Of a stretch of 64,000 nucleotides of DNA, positions 8,788 through 17,118 are shown piece after piece. Both the position numbers and the translations under genes were made by a program. The stretch is from an uncultured Celeribacter sp. (GTDB taxonomy: Bacteria; Pseudomonadota; Alphaproteobacteria; Rhodobacterales; Rhodobacteraceae). The notes below the pieces were generated by a model. That model saw only the letters and a program-made list of their open reading frames with translations, searched no databases and had not been told where the DNA came from. The stretch spans positions 558,001-622,000 of the forward strand of contig NZ_OY781106.1 in the NCBI RefSeq assembly GCF_963676475.1, read 5' to 3'. Numbering within the stretch: the stretch's first letter is position 1; every line of letters starts with the position of its first letter.

Positions 8788-10166
8788 GCGCCTATTCCTG
8801 CACGCTTGGCGGCGAAAACTTTCGGTTCAAAAGCCTCGCGGAGGTCATGGCCAAGGCCACGCCCGCGCGCTCCGGCGATGCGCTGGCCGGGCTGATGGCC
8901 GAGAGCGATGTGGAACGCGTTGCCGCCCAGATGGTGCTGGCCGATCTGCCGCTTAAGGCCTTTCTCGAAGAGCTGTTGATCCCCTATGACAGTGACGAGG
9001 TCACGCGTCTGATCGTCGACAGCCACGACGCGGCGGCTTTTGCGCCGGTGTCGTATATGACCGTCGGTCAGTTCCGCGATTGGCTTTTGTCCGATGCGGC
9101 GACGCCTGCCGCACTCGCCGCACTTGCGCCGGGGCTGATGCCGGAAATGGCCGCCGCTGTCTCAAAACTCATGCGCAACCGCGATCTCATCGCTGTGGCC
9201 CGCAAAATCACCGTCGTGACCGCATTTCGCAGCACGCTGGGCCTTGAGGGCCGCATCGGCTCGCGTCTGCAACCCAACCACCCGGCGGATGACCTGAAGG
9301 GCATCGTGGCCTCCACCCTCGACGGTCTCTCTTATGCGGTGGGCGATGCGGTGATCGGCATCAACCCGGCGACCGACAATATCCCCACCGCGATGACGCT
9401 TTTGTCGATGCTCGACGATCTCAGAGGCCGCTACGACATCCCGACGCAAAGCTGTGTGTTGACCCATGTCACCAACTCGATCGAGATCATCGAGCGCGGT
9501 GCGCCCTTGGATTTGGTGTTCCAATCCGTCGCTGGCACCGAGGCCGCGAATGAGGGCTTCGGGGTGACGCTTGCGATGCTCAAAGAGGCCCATGAGGCGG
9601 CATTGTCTCTGAACCGGGGCACGGTCGGCCAGAATGTGATGTATTTCGAAACCGGGCAGGGCAGTGCCTTATCCGCCGACGCGCATCACGGCATTGACCA
9701 GCAGACGCTGGAGGCCCGCGCCTATGCCGTCTGTCGCGCCTATGATCCGCTCATTGTGAACACTGTGGTGGGGTTCATCGGGCCGGAGTACCTCTATGAC
9801 GGCAAAGAGATCATCCGTGCGGGGCTGGAAGATGTGTTCTGTGGCAAGCTCCTCGGCCTGCCGATGGGCTGCGACGTCTGTTACACCAACCACGCCGAGG
9901 CCGATCAGAACGACATGGATGTGCTGATGACGCTTCTGGCCAATGCCCGCGCGCAGTTCCTGATCGGGGTGCCGGGCGCCGATGACATCATGCTCAACTA
10001 CCAAAGCCTGTCGTTCCACGACATCGCTTATCTGCGCAACTCTTTGGGCCTCAAGGCGGCGCCGGAGTTTGAGGCGTGGTTGGAGGTCATGGGATTGGTG
10101 AACGAGAGCGGCCATCTGTTGCAAAGCGATCTCGGTGCGCAGCGGCTGTTGGAGGCAGCACTTTGA
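8784..10166 (+). CDS. eutB: Ethanolamine ammonia-lyase large subunit EutB
   Basis: Large (active-site) subunit of adenosylcobalamin-dependent ethanolamine ammonia-lyase, which converts ethanolamine to acetaldehyde and ammonia. At 460 residues it has the normal length and carries the family TIM-barrel stretches, for example HPADDLKGIVASTLDGLSYA, the NPATDN motif, and the QGSALSADAHHG and GCDVCYTNHAEADQND blocks. eutC overlaps its stop codon, so the two subunits are translationally coupled. No microcompartment shell genes, no EutA reactivase and no cobalamin riboswitch are seen nearby, so this is the simple soluble form. The start has no strong ribosome-binding site. Confidence 0.95.
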   Translation: MSAYSCTLGGENFRFKSLAEVMAKATPARSGDALAGLMAESDVERVAAQMVLADLPLKAFLEELLIPYDSDEVTRLIVDSHDAAAFAPVSYMTVGQFRDWLLSDAATPAALAALAPGLMPEMAAAVSKLMRNRDLIAVARKITVVTAFRSTLGLEGRIGSRLQPNHPADDLKGIVASTLDGLSYAVGDAVIGINPATDNIPTAMTLLSMLDDLRGRYDIPTQSCVLTHVTNSIEIIERGAPLDLVFQSVAGTEAANEGFGVTLAMLKEAHEAALSLNRGTVGQNVMYFETGQGSALSADAHHGIDQQTLEARAYAVCRAYDPLIVNTVVGFIGPEYLYDGKEIIRAGLEDVFCGKLLGLPMGCDVCYTNHAEADQNDMDVLMTLLANARAQFLIGVPGADDIMLNYQSLSFHDIAYLRNSLGLKAAPEFEAWLEVMGLVNESGHLLQSDLGAQRLLEAAL

Positions 10167-10924
10167 GTGATGTCGTCAAAGACCCATGGGCCAAGCTGCG
10201 CGACGTAACGCCCGCCCGCATCGGCCTTGGTCGCAACGGCGCCGGGCTGCCGACCGGGGCCAATCTCGAGTTCCAATTTGCCCATGCCCGTGCCCGCGAT
10301 GCGGTGCATTCGGCATTGGATGTGGCGGCTTTGGAGGCAGAGCTTGCGCCCTTCGAGGTGATCCGTATCACCTCCGCAGCTATGGATCGTGCGAGTTACC
10401 TGCGCCGTCCCGATTTGGGGCGGAAACTGGGGGCGGGTGAGGCAGAAAAACTCAACGCCCGCACACTTTGCGATATGGCCTTCGTCATCGCCGACGGCCT
10501 GTCCTCAGCGGCGGTGCAGGCCCATGCGGCGGCTGTCGTGCACGCCGCCTCCGAGAAGCTCGACGGTCTTACACTTGGCCCAGTCGTCATCGCCACCCAG
10601 GCCCGTGTCGCCATCGGGGACGAGATCGGCGCCGCTTTGGGGGCGCGTCTTGTGGTGCTTTTGGTGGGCGAACGGCCCGGCCTCACAGTGGCCGACAGCC
10701 TTGGCGCTTACCTGACTTATGGCCCGAAACCCGGCACAAAAGACAGCCAGCGCAATTGCCTGTCGAACATCCACGGCAAAGGCGGGATGAGCTATGATCA
10801 AGCCGCCGCCAAGATCGCCTGGCTCACCCGCGCAGCGCTCGAACGCGGGGTGACCGGCACCGGTCTCAAGGAGGAAAGCGACGTGCTGGAAACAGAAAAT
10901 GCCCCGCTGATCGACGGGGCATAA
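10163..10924 (+). CDS. eutC: Ethanolamine ammonia-lyase small subunit EutC
   Basis: Small subunit of ethanolamine ammonia-lyase, which helps bind adenosylcobalamin, 253 residues. I place the start at TTG 10163: GGAGG lies seven bases upstream, the TTGA overlaps the eutB stop, and the protein then begins with the conserved DPWAKLRDVTPARIGLGR region. An upstream ATG in the same frame (10076) would add residues read from inside eutB and is unlikely. Conserved segments include SYLRRPDLGR, IVIADGLSSAAV (here VIADGLSS) and the C-terminal CLSNIHGKGGMSY. It converges on the aminotransferase gene with a 31-base gap. Confidence 0.93.
   Translation: MSDVVKDPWAKLRDVTPARIGLGRNGAGLPTGANLEFQFAHARARDAVHSALDVAALEAELAPFEVIRITSAAMDRASYLRRPDLGRKLGAGEAEKLNARTLCDMAFVIADGLSSAAVQAHAAAVVHAASEKLDGLTLGPVVIATQARVAIGDEIGAALGARLVVLLVGERPGLTVADSLGAYLTYGPKPGTKDSQRNCLSNIHGKGGMSYDQAAAKIAWLTRAALERGVTGTGLKEESDVLETENAPLIDGA
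10899..10922 (+). terminator. Hairpin across the eutC stop codon
   Basis: ATGCCCCG and CGGGGCAT form a perfect eight-base stem around an eight-base loop, with the eutC stop at its 3' edge and AT-rich DNA after it, but only a weak T-run. Probably the end of the eutBC transcript. Confidence 0.45.
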
Positions 10925-10955
10925 TCCATATTTATCAAAATATTGCGTGGGTGTC

Positions 10956-12329
10956 TTACATCGCTGCCGCAACGGTCGTCAGGCCATTGTCCACCGCATC
11001 CAGAATGCGGTCGATGTCATCGGCTTTCGAGATCAAGGCCGGCGAGAAGCACAGCGTGTTGTTGAAGCCCGGCACAGACCGGTTGGTCGCGCCGATGATC
11101 ACGCCCTGCTTGTCGCATTCGGCCACGACCGCCTGCACCAGCTTTTCGTTCAGAGGCTCTTTCGTCTCGCGATCTGCCACCAGTTCGGCGCCACAGAACA
11201 GGCCAAGCCCGCGGGTGTTGCCGATCAGCGCATGTTTGTCCATCAGCGCGTCGAGGCCGTCCATCAGGCGCTGGCCCATCACCTTGGTGTTGTCCAAAAG
11301 GCCCTCTTCCTCGATGATCGCCACGTTCTCGATCGCCGCCGCCGGGCCGCCGGTGCAGCCGCCAAAGGTCGAGATGTCGCGGAAGTAATTCAGCGGGTCC
11401 TCGGCGTTGTCCTTGAACATGCCGAAGACCTCGTCGGTGGTCAGCATCACGGCGATGGCGGCATAGCCCGAGGCAACGCCTTTCGCGGTGGTGACGAAAT
11501 CCGGTTTGATGCCGTAGTTCTGATAGCCGAACCACTCGCCCGTGCGCCCCATGCCACAGACGACCTCGTCGATGTGCAGCAGGATGTCGTATTTTTTGCA
11601 GATCTCCTGCACCTTTTCCCAATAGCCTTTGGGCGGCGTGATGACACCACCGCCCGCCGTCACCGGCTCAAGGCAGAGCGCCCCCACGGTATCGGGGCCT
11701 TCGCGCAGGATCACCTCTTCGATGGCCTCGGCGGCGCGTTCACCGTAATTCTCGACGTCCCACTGTTTGCGATACTCAAGGCAATGCGGCACCTCGACGA
11801 AATCCGGCACGAAGGGGCCGTAATGCGTGGCGCGTTGTTGCTGACCGCAGGCGGACAGAGTGGCCAGGGTGGTGCCGTGATAATCGCGGTCGCGGTAGAG
11901 GATTTTCGACTTCTTGCCGCCGTAGCGTTGCGCAGAAATCTGACGGACCATTTTGAAAGCCTTTTCATTGGCTTCCGAGCCGGAGTTGCAGTAATACATC
12001 CGCGACAGACCCGGCGTTTTCGCGGTCAGAATCTCGGCAAATTTCGCGCCGGGAACGGAGCCCGCAGAGCCCGCGAAATAGTTCATCTTGATCAGCTGAT
12101 CGCGCACCGCATTGGCGATCCGCTCGCGGCCATAGCCGACGTTCACTGTCCAGACACCGCCGGAGACGGCATCCAGAAATTCACGCCCGTTCTGGTCCCA
12201 AACCGACATACCTTTGCCCTCGACAATGATCCGCGGATCACGGCTGTCCAGAAGCTGGTGCTGGAACATATGGTGCCAGACGTGGGCGCGGTCGGCCTCG
12301 ACGATGGCGGAGAGATCATTGTCATGCAT
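10956..12329 (-). CDS. tpa: Class III aminotransferase, taurine-pyruvate aminotransferase-like
   Basis: PLP-dependent omega-aminotransferase of 457 residues. It closely resembles rhodobacterial taurine-pyruvate aminotransferase in the N-terminal RAHVWHH region and the SGGVWTVNVGYGRE block. Class III landmarks are visible: NSGSEANEKA, IDEVVCG with the PLP-nitrogen aspartate D254, and the Schiff-base lysine K283 in TTAKGVASGYA. Start at 12329 chosen for the GGAG eight bases upstream; an in-frame ATG at 12362 is less likely. Taurine would give sulfoacetaldehyde and alanine, but the usual partner xsc is not in the window. The divergent aldehyde dehydrogenase may take the product. Another omega-amine substrate remains possible. 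Confidence 0.75.
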   Translation of the reverse strand: MHDNDLSAIVEADRAHVWHHMFQHQLLDSRDPRIIVEGKGMSVWDQNGREFLDAVSGGVWTVNVGYGRERIANAVRDQLIKMNYFAGSAGSVPGAKFAEILTAKTPGLSRMYYCNSGSEANEKAFKMVRQISAQRYGGKKSKILYRDRDYHGTTLATLSACGQQQRATHYGPFVPDFVEVPHCLEYRKQWDVENYGERAAEAIEEVILREGPDTVGALCLEPVTAGGGVITPPKGYWEKVQEICKKYDILLHIDEVVCGMGRTGEWFGYQNYGIKPDFVTTAKGVASGYAAIAVMLTTDEVFGMFKDNAEDPLNYFRDISTFGGCTGGPAAAIENVAIIEEEGLLDNTKVMGQRLMDGLDALMDKHALIGNTRGLGLFCGAELVADRETKEPLNEKLVQAVVAECDKQGVIIGATNRSVPGFNNTLCFSPALISKADDIDRILDAVDNGLTTVAAAM

Positions 12330-12432
12330 TGGGGAAACTCCATTCTTGACCCGACAATCCAATCGGGTGTGCGCGAGCGGTCATAGTCTCAGTCAAAAGC
12401 AATTATAAGGGCAGATCAATGGCAGTGACTGT

Positions 12433-12464
12433 CTGGACTCACTCTTTCCATTCTCTGGCACCTT
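12433..12464. promoter_or_regulatory. CTGG direct repeat, candidate MocR operator 1
   Basis: CTGGACTCAC (12433) and CTGGCACCTT (12455) are direct repeats spaced 22 bases start to start, in the divergent gap between the aminotransferase and aldehyde dehydrogenase genes. The same arrangement recurs at 15758-15789. MocR regulators typically bind direct repeats, so this may be the target of the MocR protein encoded at 14160-15635. Confidence 0.45.
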
Positions 12465-12497
12465 TGCCGTCGTCGTTTTTGCGGCAAGGAAAGGGGT

Positions 12498-13988
12498 ATG
12501 ACAAAAGCATTCACCCCTCCCGCCGACGCCGTGGCCGCCATCGCCGCCTATCGCAACCTCAACCTCGTGGGCGGCGCAGGGGTGACCGTGGACCGTGGCC
12601 TCGACGTGTTGAACCCTGCCACAGGCGCGGTTTTGGGCCAAGCGGCGGCTTCCGGTGTGGCGGAGACCGAGGCGGCGGTGGCGGCAGCGAAAGCGGCGGG
12701 TCCGGATTGGGCCGCCAAGCCAGCGCGCGAACGCGGCAAGGCGGTGGCCGCAGGTGGACGTGCCCTGTTGGAGCATTTCGAAATCGTGGCGCAGGTTCTG
12801 GCCCGCGAGACCGGAAAAGCGATCCGCACCGAGTGCAGGGGCGAGGTGAAGACCGCCGCAGACATCCTTGAATTCTATGGTGGATTGGGGTCGGAGCTAA
12901 AGGGCGAAACCATCCCGTTCAACCCGCGCATGTTGACCATGACCACTCGCGAACCGCTGGGCGTGGTCGCCACGATCGTGCCGTGGAACGTGCCTTTGGT
13001 CCTGATGATGCTCAAGATCGCGCCTGCTCTGGTGGCGGGCAATACGGTGGTGGTGAAGGCGTCCGAGGAAGCGCCTTTTGCCACCTATCTGGCCGCAGAC
13101 ATTCTGATGCAATTCCTGCCCGACGGCGTTTTGAACGTGATCAACGGTACCGGCGCCGACTGTGGCGCGGCGCTGACGGCGCATGCGGATGTCGCCAAGA
13201 TCACCTTCACCGGCTCAGAGGCCGTGGGCGAAACCGTCTATAAAGCGGGTGCCGCGCGCATCGTGCCGGTGTCCTTGGAATTGGGCGGCAAATCCCCGAT
13301 GATCGTCTGCGACGACGCCAATCTGGACAAGGCGGTGGCGGGCGCCATTTCGGGCATGCGCTTCACGCGGCAGGGGCAAAGCTGTACGGCGTCGTCGCGG
13401 ATTTACGTGCATGAGAGCCTCTATGAGGGCTTCCTCGCGGCGCTGATTGACGCGTTGAACGCGCTCAAAATTGGCGACCCGCTGGATGAGGCCACGGACA
13501 TCGGCACGATCATCAACGCCAAACAGGCCGCCGTGGTCGCGGGCTATGTGGCGCAAGCCGAGGGCACCGAGGGCGCGCGTGTGATCCGCTGTGGTCAATT
13601 GCCTGAAAGCGCCGATCTGACCCCCGATCTCTTTGCTCTGCCGACGCTGTTGCTCGACCTGCCCGAAGATCACCCTTGCGTGCATAACGAGATTTTCGGC
13701 CCCGTCGCAGTCATTCAAAAATGGTCCGACTATGACGATGTGATCGCGAAAGCCAATGACAGCCGCTACGGGCTGGCCGCCACAGTCTGGACCGAAAACC
13801 TGTCCCGCGCTTTGGATGCCACATCGCGGCTCAACGCGGGCTATGTGCAGGTGAACCAGAACCTGACGATCCAGCCCAACGTTTCCTACGGCGGTTTCGG
13901 GCGGTCGGGGCTGGGCAAGGAGGCGTCTCTGGAGGCGATGCTCGCGCATTTCACGCGCTCGAAGACGATTGTGATCGCGATGGATTGA
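12498..13988 (+). CDS. NAD(P)+-dependent aldehyde dehydrogenase
   Basis: Soluble aldehyde dehydrogenase of 496 residues oxidising an aldehyde to the acid. Catalytic residues are all present: N164 in VPWNVP, E261 in LELGGKSP and the nucleophile C296 in RQGQSCTASS, plus the cofactor loop FTGSEAVG and the C-terminal NQNLTIQPNVSYGGFGRSG. A strong AAGGAAAGGGG ribosome-binding site precedes the ATG. Divergent from the Tpa-like gene and close to eutBC, so plausible substrates are acetaldehyde from ethanolamine or the aldehyde made by the aminotransferase, such as sulfoacetaldehyde. Which one cannot be decided from the sequence. Confidence 0.88.
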   Translation: MTKAFTPPADAVAAIAAYRNLNLVGGAGVTVDRGLDVLNPATGAVLGQAAASGVAETEAAVAAAKAAGPDWAAKPARERGKAVAAGGRALLEHFEIVAQVLARETGKAIRTECRGEVKTAADILEFYGGLGSELKGETIPFNPRMLTMTTREPLGVVATIVPWNVPLVLMMLKIAPALVAGNTVVVKASEEAPFATYLAADILMQFLPDGVLNVINGTGADCGAALTAHADVAKITFTGSEAVGETVYKAGAARIVPVSLELGGKSPMIVCDDANLDKAVAGAISGMRFTRQGQSCTASSRIYVHESLYEGFLAALIDALNALKIGDPLDEATDIGTIINAKQAAVVAGYVAQAEGTEGARVIRCGQLPESADLTPDLFALPTLLLDLPEDHPCVHNEIFGPVAVIQKWSDYDDVIAKANDSRYGLAATVWTENLSRALDATSRLNAGYVQVNQNLTIQPNVSYGGFGRSGLGKEASLEAMLAHFTRSKTIVIAMD

Positions 13989-13993
13989 AACGC

Positions 13994-14150
13994 ACGTGGG
14001 ATCTAGGCGCTCTGCGCCGCCGCGTGATCGCCAGATCGGCCTGACGGTCTGGCGATTTGCAACAAAGAACGTCGCTCACCGGTTTTCGGCTTTGTGAGAT
14101 AAAGTGCTCTGTGCCACGCAGTGTGCGCCAGCCCCCGATCTGGCAACCTC
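13994..14150 (+). repeat. Structured intergenic repeat, copy A
   Basis: About 157 bases between the aldehyde dehydrogenase and the convergent MocR gene. It shares with copies B and C a CACG...CGTG first stem with GCCGCCGCGTGATC, a second stem (ATCGCCAGA...TCTGGCGAT), an internal ATAAAGTGCT box and a closing CGCCAGCCCCCGATCTGG. This is the most diverged of the three plus-strand copies. Confidence 0.7.
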
Positions 14151-14159
14151 GCTTTCGCC

Positions 14160-15635
14160 TCACTGAGACGCCAGCCCCTCAATCACGACCCTCAACTCCG
14201 CAATTCCCGGCGCGATCTTGTCAAAGTCAATCGCGCCGAAGCCCAGCCTTAGGCGGTTGCGCGGCGCGCCCTCGCGCAGATAATGCGGCGTGCCGTCCTC
14301 GACCAGAACGCCGCGCGCTTCGGCCTTGTCCTTGACCAATCCGGCCTCGACACCCTCGGGCAGGGTGATCCAGACACCCGAGCCGCCGGTGGTCATGGTC
14401 ACCTCGCAGCCGGGCAATTGCCGGTCGATCTCGCGCAGCATTTCGCGCCATTTCTCCGCCATGCCCCGGCGATGCCGCCGGATGTGGGCGTCATAATGTC
14501 CTTCGGACAGAAACAGCGCCATGGCGCGCTGTGCCAGAGCCGAAGGGTGACGATACATCAGGCGCCGCAGGTGACGCAGCTCGCGGATCACCTCGCGGTC
14601 GGCGGCGATGAACCCCAGTCGGATGCCGGGAAACAGCGGCTTCGTCAGCGAGCCGATATGGATCACCCGCCCCGACGCATCGAGCGCCTTGAGCGTCGGG
14701 TGCTGGGCGCCAACGAAGTTCAGCTCGTGTTCGTAATCGTCCTCGAGAATGAGGAAATCCTGCGCGGCGGCGGCCTCCAGAATGGCCAGACGGCGCTCCA
14801 TCGGCATGGTGATATTGGTCGGGCTCTGATGCCCCGGTGTCAGGTAGACCATATCGGCCTCGGCCAATTCCGGCCCGGGTTTCAAGCCCTTGCGGTCCAC
14901 CGGCAGGGGGATGACCTGCGCGCCTTGGGCGGCAAAGATGTTGCGCGCATCGACATAGCCGGGATCCTCGATGACAATGCTGCGCCCGGGTGCCAGAAAC
15001 AGGTTGGCGACCATCCAGATCGCGTTTTGCGCGCCCACGGTGATCAGCAATTCATCGGGTTCGGCGCGAAAGCCGCGCTGGGGCAGGATGCGACGCGAGA
15101 TCTGGTCGAGCAAAAGCGGATCGTCGGCATCGACCCGGTCGTCCGCCCAGGACCCGACATGGCGCGTCGTGCCCGCCCGGCGCAGGCAATCGCGCCAGCG
15201 CGCGACAGAAACCTCGTCGCGCCCGACTTGACCGTAGAGAAACGGGTAGGGGAAGTGCCGCCAATCCTTGCGCTTGTCGATGTTGATCTGCTCAGAAAAC
15301 CGGCGTGGCAGGAAGCGGTCGAAATCGGGGCGCGCGCCGCCACCGCTTTGACGACGCGGCGGTGCGACGTTGAGTTTTTCGCGCACGAAATTCTCGTCGA
15401 TGAAATAGCCGCGCCGGGGTTTTGCGGTGATGAACCCGTCCTGATGCAGCCGGTCGTAGACAATTGAGATCGTGTTGCGCGAGACCTTGAGCGTCTTGGC
15501 AAATTCCCGCGACGAGGGCAGTGGATCGACGGGCGAAAGCGCGCCGTCGAGAATGGCCTGAATGAGGCGCTCCTGAATCTGATGTTGAAGCGAGGCGCTT
15601 TGGTCAAAGCCCTGTTCAAAATACCGGTCCAGCAT
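14160..15635 (-). CDS. MocR-family regulator (GntR-type HTH fused to aminotransferase-like domain)
   Basis: MocR/PdxR/TauR-type transcription factor of about 491 residues. An N-terminal GntR winged helix (SLQHQIQERLIQAILDG, PLPSSREFAKTLKVSRNT) is followed by a class I aminotransferase-like domain with PLP-lysine motif GSLTKPLFPG and a C-terminal Arg-rich segment. It should sense an amino compound through PLP. The ATG at 15635 is preferred; a GTG at 15716 would add 27 residues. It lies between the aminotransferase/aldehyde dehydrogenase pair and the polyamine-type transporter, and similar direct repeats occur in both divergent promoters. TauR, GabR-like and PdxR relatives cannot be separated by eye. 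Confidence 0.87.
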   Translation of the reverse strand: MLDRYFEQGFDQSASLQHQIQERLIQAILDGALSPVDPLPSSREFAKTLKVSRNTISIVYDRLHQDGFITAKPRRGYFIDENFVREKLNVAPPRRQSGGGARPDFDRFLPRRFSEQINIDKRKDWRHFPYPFLYGQVGRDEVSVARWRDCLRRAGTTRHVGSWADDRVDADDPLLLDQISRRILPQRGFRAEPDELLITVGAQNAIWMVANLFLAPGRSIVIEDPGYVDARNIFAAQGAQVIPLPVDRKGLKPGPELAEADMVYLTPGHQSPTNITMPMERRLAILEAAAAQDFLILEDDYEHELNFVGAQHPTLKALDASGRVIHIGSLTKPLFPGIRLGFIAADREVIRELRHLRRLMYRHPSALAQRAMALFLSEGHYDAHIRRHRRGMAEKWREMLREIDRQLPGCEVTMTTGGSGVWITLPEGVEAGLVKDKAEARGVLVEDGTPHYLREGAPRNRLRLGFGAIDFDKIAPGIAELRVVIEGLASQ

Positions 15636-15739
15636 CCTCTGTCTCTTTCGCCCAAGGGCCTCTGGCCCGTTTCGCTCCTGCCAGTGTGGCGGGCGCTCTC
15701 CTTGCGTCAACGCCACTCTATTGTGCAGCGTGGTGCCGT

Positions 15740-15789
15740 CCAGAGGGGAAAGCGCCTCTGGTCCTATAGTTTGCTCCTTCTGGCTCTAA
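15740..15789. promoter_or_regulatory. CTGG direct repeat and inverted repeat, candidate MocR operator 2
   Basis: CTGGTCCTAT (15758) and CTGGCTCTAA (15780) are direct repeats 22 bases apart, the same spacing as at 12433-12464. CCAGAGG (15740-15746) and CCTCTGG (15755-15761) add an inverted half-site. They lie between the MocR gene and the transporter operon, fitting autoregulation plus control of the transporter. Confidence 0.5.
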
Positions 15790-15899
15790 ATTGAGCAGAA
15801 GCGGCCCTCCTAGGCTTTTGCAAGAGCGGTCTCTGATCGGTCTCTGACCAGTTTCGGGCCAGAGGACCGCCGCATAACAAAAAGTTCACGGGGAGTGAC

Positions 15900-17051
15900 A
15901 TGACGACATTCAAAACCAACAGCCGCACCAAAACCGGTCTCAAGCGCCGCAGCTTTCTCAAAGGCACTGCAACTCTGATGGGGGGCCTCGCAGCCCCCGC
16001 CATCGTGAGCCGGTCGGCTTTGGCGTCTTCGGGCGAGATCAACGTGATGATGTGGTCTGACTACCTGCCGGAAAGCTTCGTGACGGCCTTTGAAGGCTCG
16101 ACCGGCATCAAGCTCAATTTCACCGGCATCGGCTCCAACGAGGAGATCATCAACAAGCTCAAAGCCACCGGCGGAGAAGGGTTCGACATCGTCTCGCCGA
16201 CCGTGAACCGCAATCTTTTGTGGGCGGAACTGGGCCTGTTGCAGCCTTTCGATATGACGAAAATCGCCATTGAAAAGGTCAACCCGGCGATGGCTCTGGG
16301 CGAAAAACACTGGAACTTCGGCGGCGAAGGCACCTTTTGGGTGCCGCATATCTGGGGCACCGAAGGCGTCGCGTGGCGCACCGACATGTTCACGCCTGCG
16401 GGCGAGTTCCCGTCCTATTACGACATCTGGGACGACGCCAACGCGGGCAAGACCATGGGGCGCGGCCATTCTATGTTGTTGGGGCTTGGCCTCGGCATGG
16501 AACGCCTTGGCATGATGGAGCCGGGTTCCATGTGGGCGGCCTATGAAAGCCCCGAGAAAATGACCGAAGTCTGGACCATGCTGGTCGAGCACGCGATTGA
16601 AAAGAAAGGCAATATCAAGCTGATCTGGAATGATGCCGACACTCAGAAGAACGGTCTTTTGAACGAGGGCGTCATTGTCGGCCAGACCTGGGACGGCCCG
16701 CCGATCGCGCTGAAAAACGAAGGCGAGCCGGTGATGTACCGCGCGCCGGTCGAGGGCGCGATGGCCTGGGTCGATGGCATGGCGATGCCGACGGGGGCCA
16801 CTAACATTGAACAGGTCTATGCTTTCATCGACGCATGCTACAACCCCGAGTGGGCGGGTGAGGCGATCAAGACCCACGGCTACAACTCGCCGGTGCTGGG
16901 CGCGGATGCTTACGGCGGTGAGATCTATGCCAAGAACTTTGCCGACGCCTATCCGGGCGAGGCCTTGGCGAACCTCAACGCCTGGCCGGCAGAGGCGCCG
17001 TGGTATTCGGAAATGCGCACCGAATTCACCAATAAATTCCTCTCCGCGTAA
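15900..17051 (+). CDS. ABC transporter periplasmic substrate-binding protein, spermidine/putrescine (PotD/PotF) type
   Basis: Periplasmic binding protein of 383 residues capturing a polyamine-like or other small organic cation for the ABC permeases encoded downstream. The N-terminus carries a twin-arginine signal (KRRSFLKG, hydrophobic core, cleavage near ALASS). The mature part starts with INVMMWSDYLPESFVTAFE, typical of the PotD family, and has many aromatic residues suited to amine binding (GTEGVAWRTDM, WDGPP). First gene of the operon, divergent from the MocR regulator. A hairpin between this gene and the ATPase gene may keep the binding protein more abundant than the other subunits. The substrate is not determined. 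Confidence 0.88.
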   Translation: MTTFKTNSRTKTGLKRRSFLKGTATLMGGLAAPAIVSRSALASSGEINVMMWSDYLPESFVTAFEGSTGIKLNFTGIGSNEEIINKLKATGGEGFDIVSPTVNRNLLWAELGLLQPFDMTKIAIEKVNPAMALGEKHWNFGGEGTFWVPHIWGTEGVAWRTDMFTPAGEFPSYYDIWDDANAGKTMGRGHSMLLGLGLGMERLGMMEPGSMWAAYESPEKMTEVWTMLVEHAIEKKGNIKLIWNDADTQKNGLLNEGVIVGQTWDGPPIALKNEGEPVMYRAPVEGAMAWVDGMAMPTGATNIEQVYAFIDACYNPEWAGEAIKTHGYNSPVLGADAYGGEIYAKNFADAYPGEALANLNAWPAEAPWYSEMRTEFTNKFLSA

Positions 17052-17061
17052 ATTCACGATC

Positions 17062-17092
17062 AGGCCCCGCCGTCACACGCGCGGGGCCTTTT
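17062..17092 (+). terminator. Intra-operon hairpin terminator/attenuator
   Basis: AGGCCCCGC and GCGGGGCCT form a perfect nine-base stem followed by four Ts, between the binding-protein gene and the ATPase gene. In transporter operons such hairpins often cause partial termination or stabilise the upstream mRNA. Confidence 0.7.
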
Positions 17093-17118
17093 CACGTTCA
17101 AGTCATAAGAGAGGCAAC

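Noticed and set aside
10076..10162. Upstream ATG of eutC
   Set aside because: It would add 29 residues translated from inside eutB; the TTG at 10163 has an ideal GGAGG and fits the family N-terminus.
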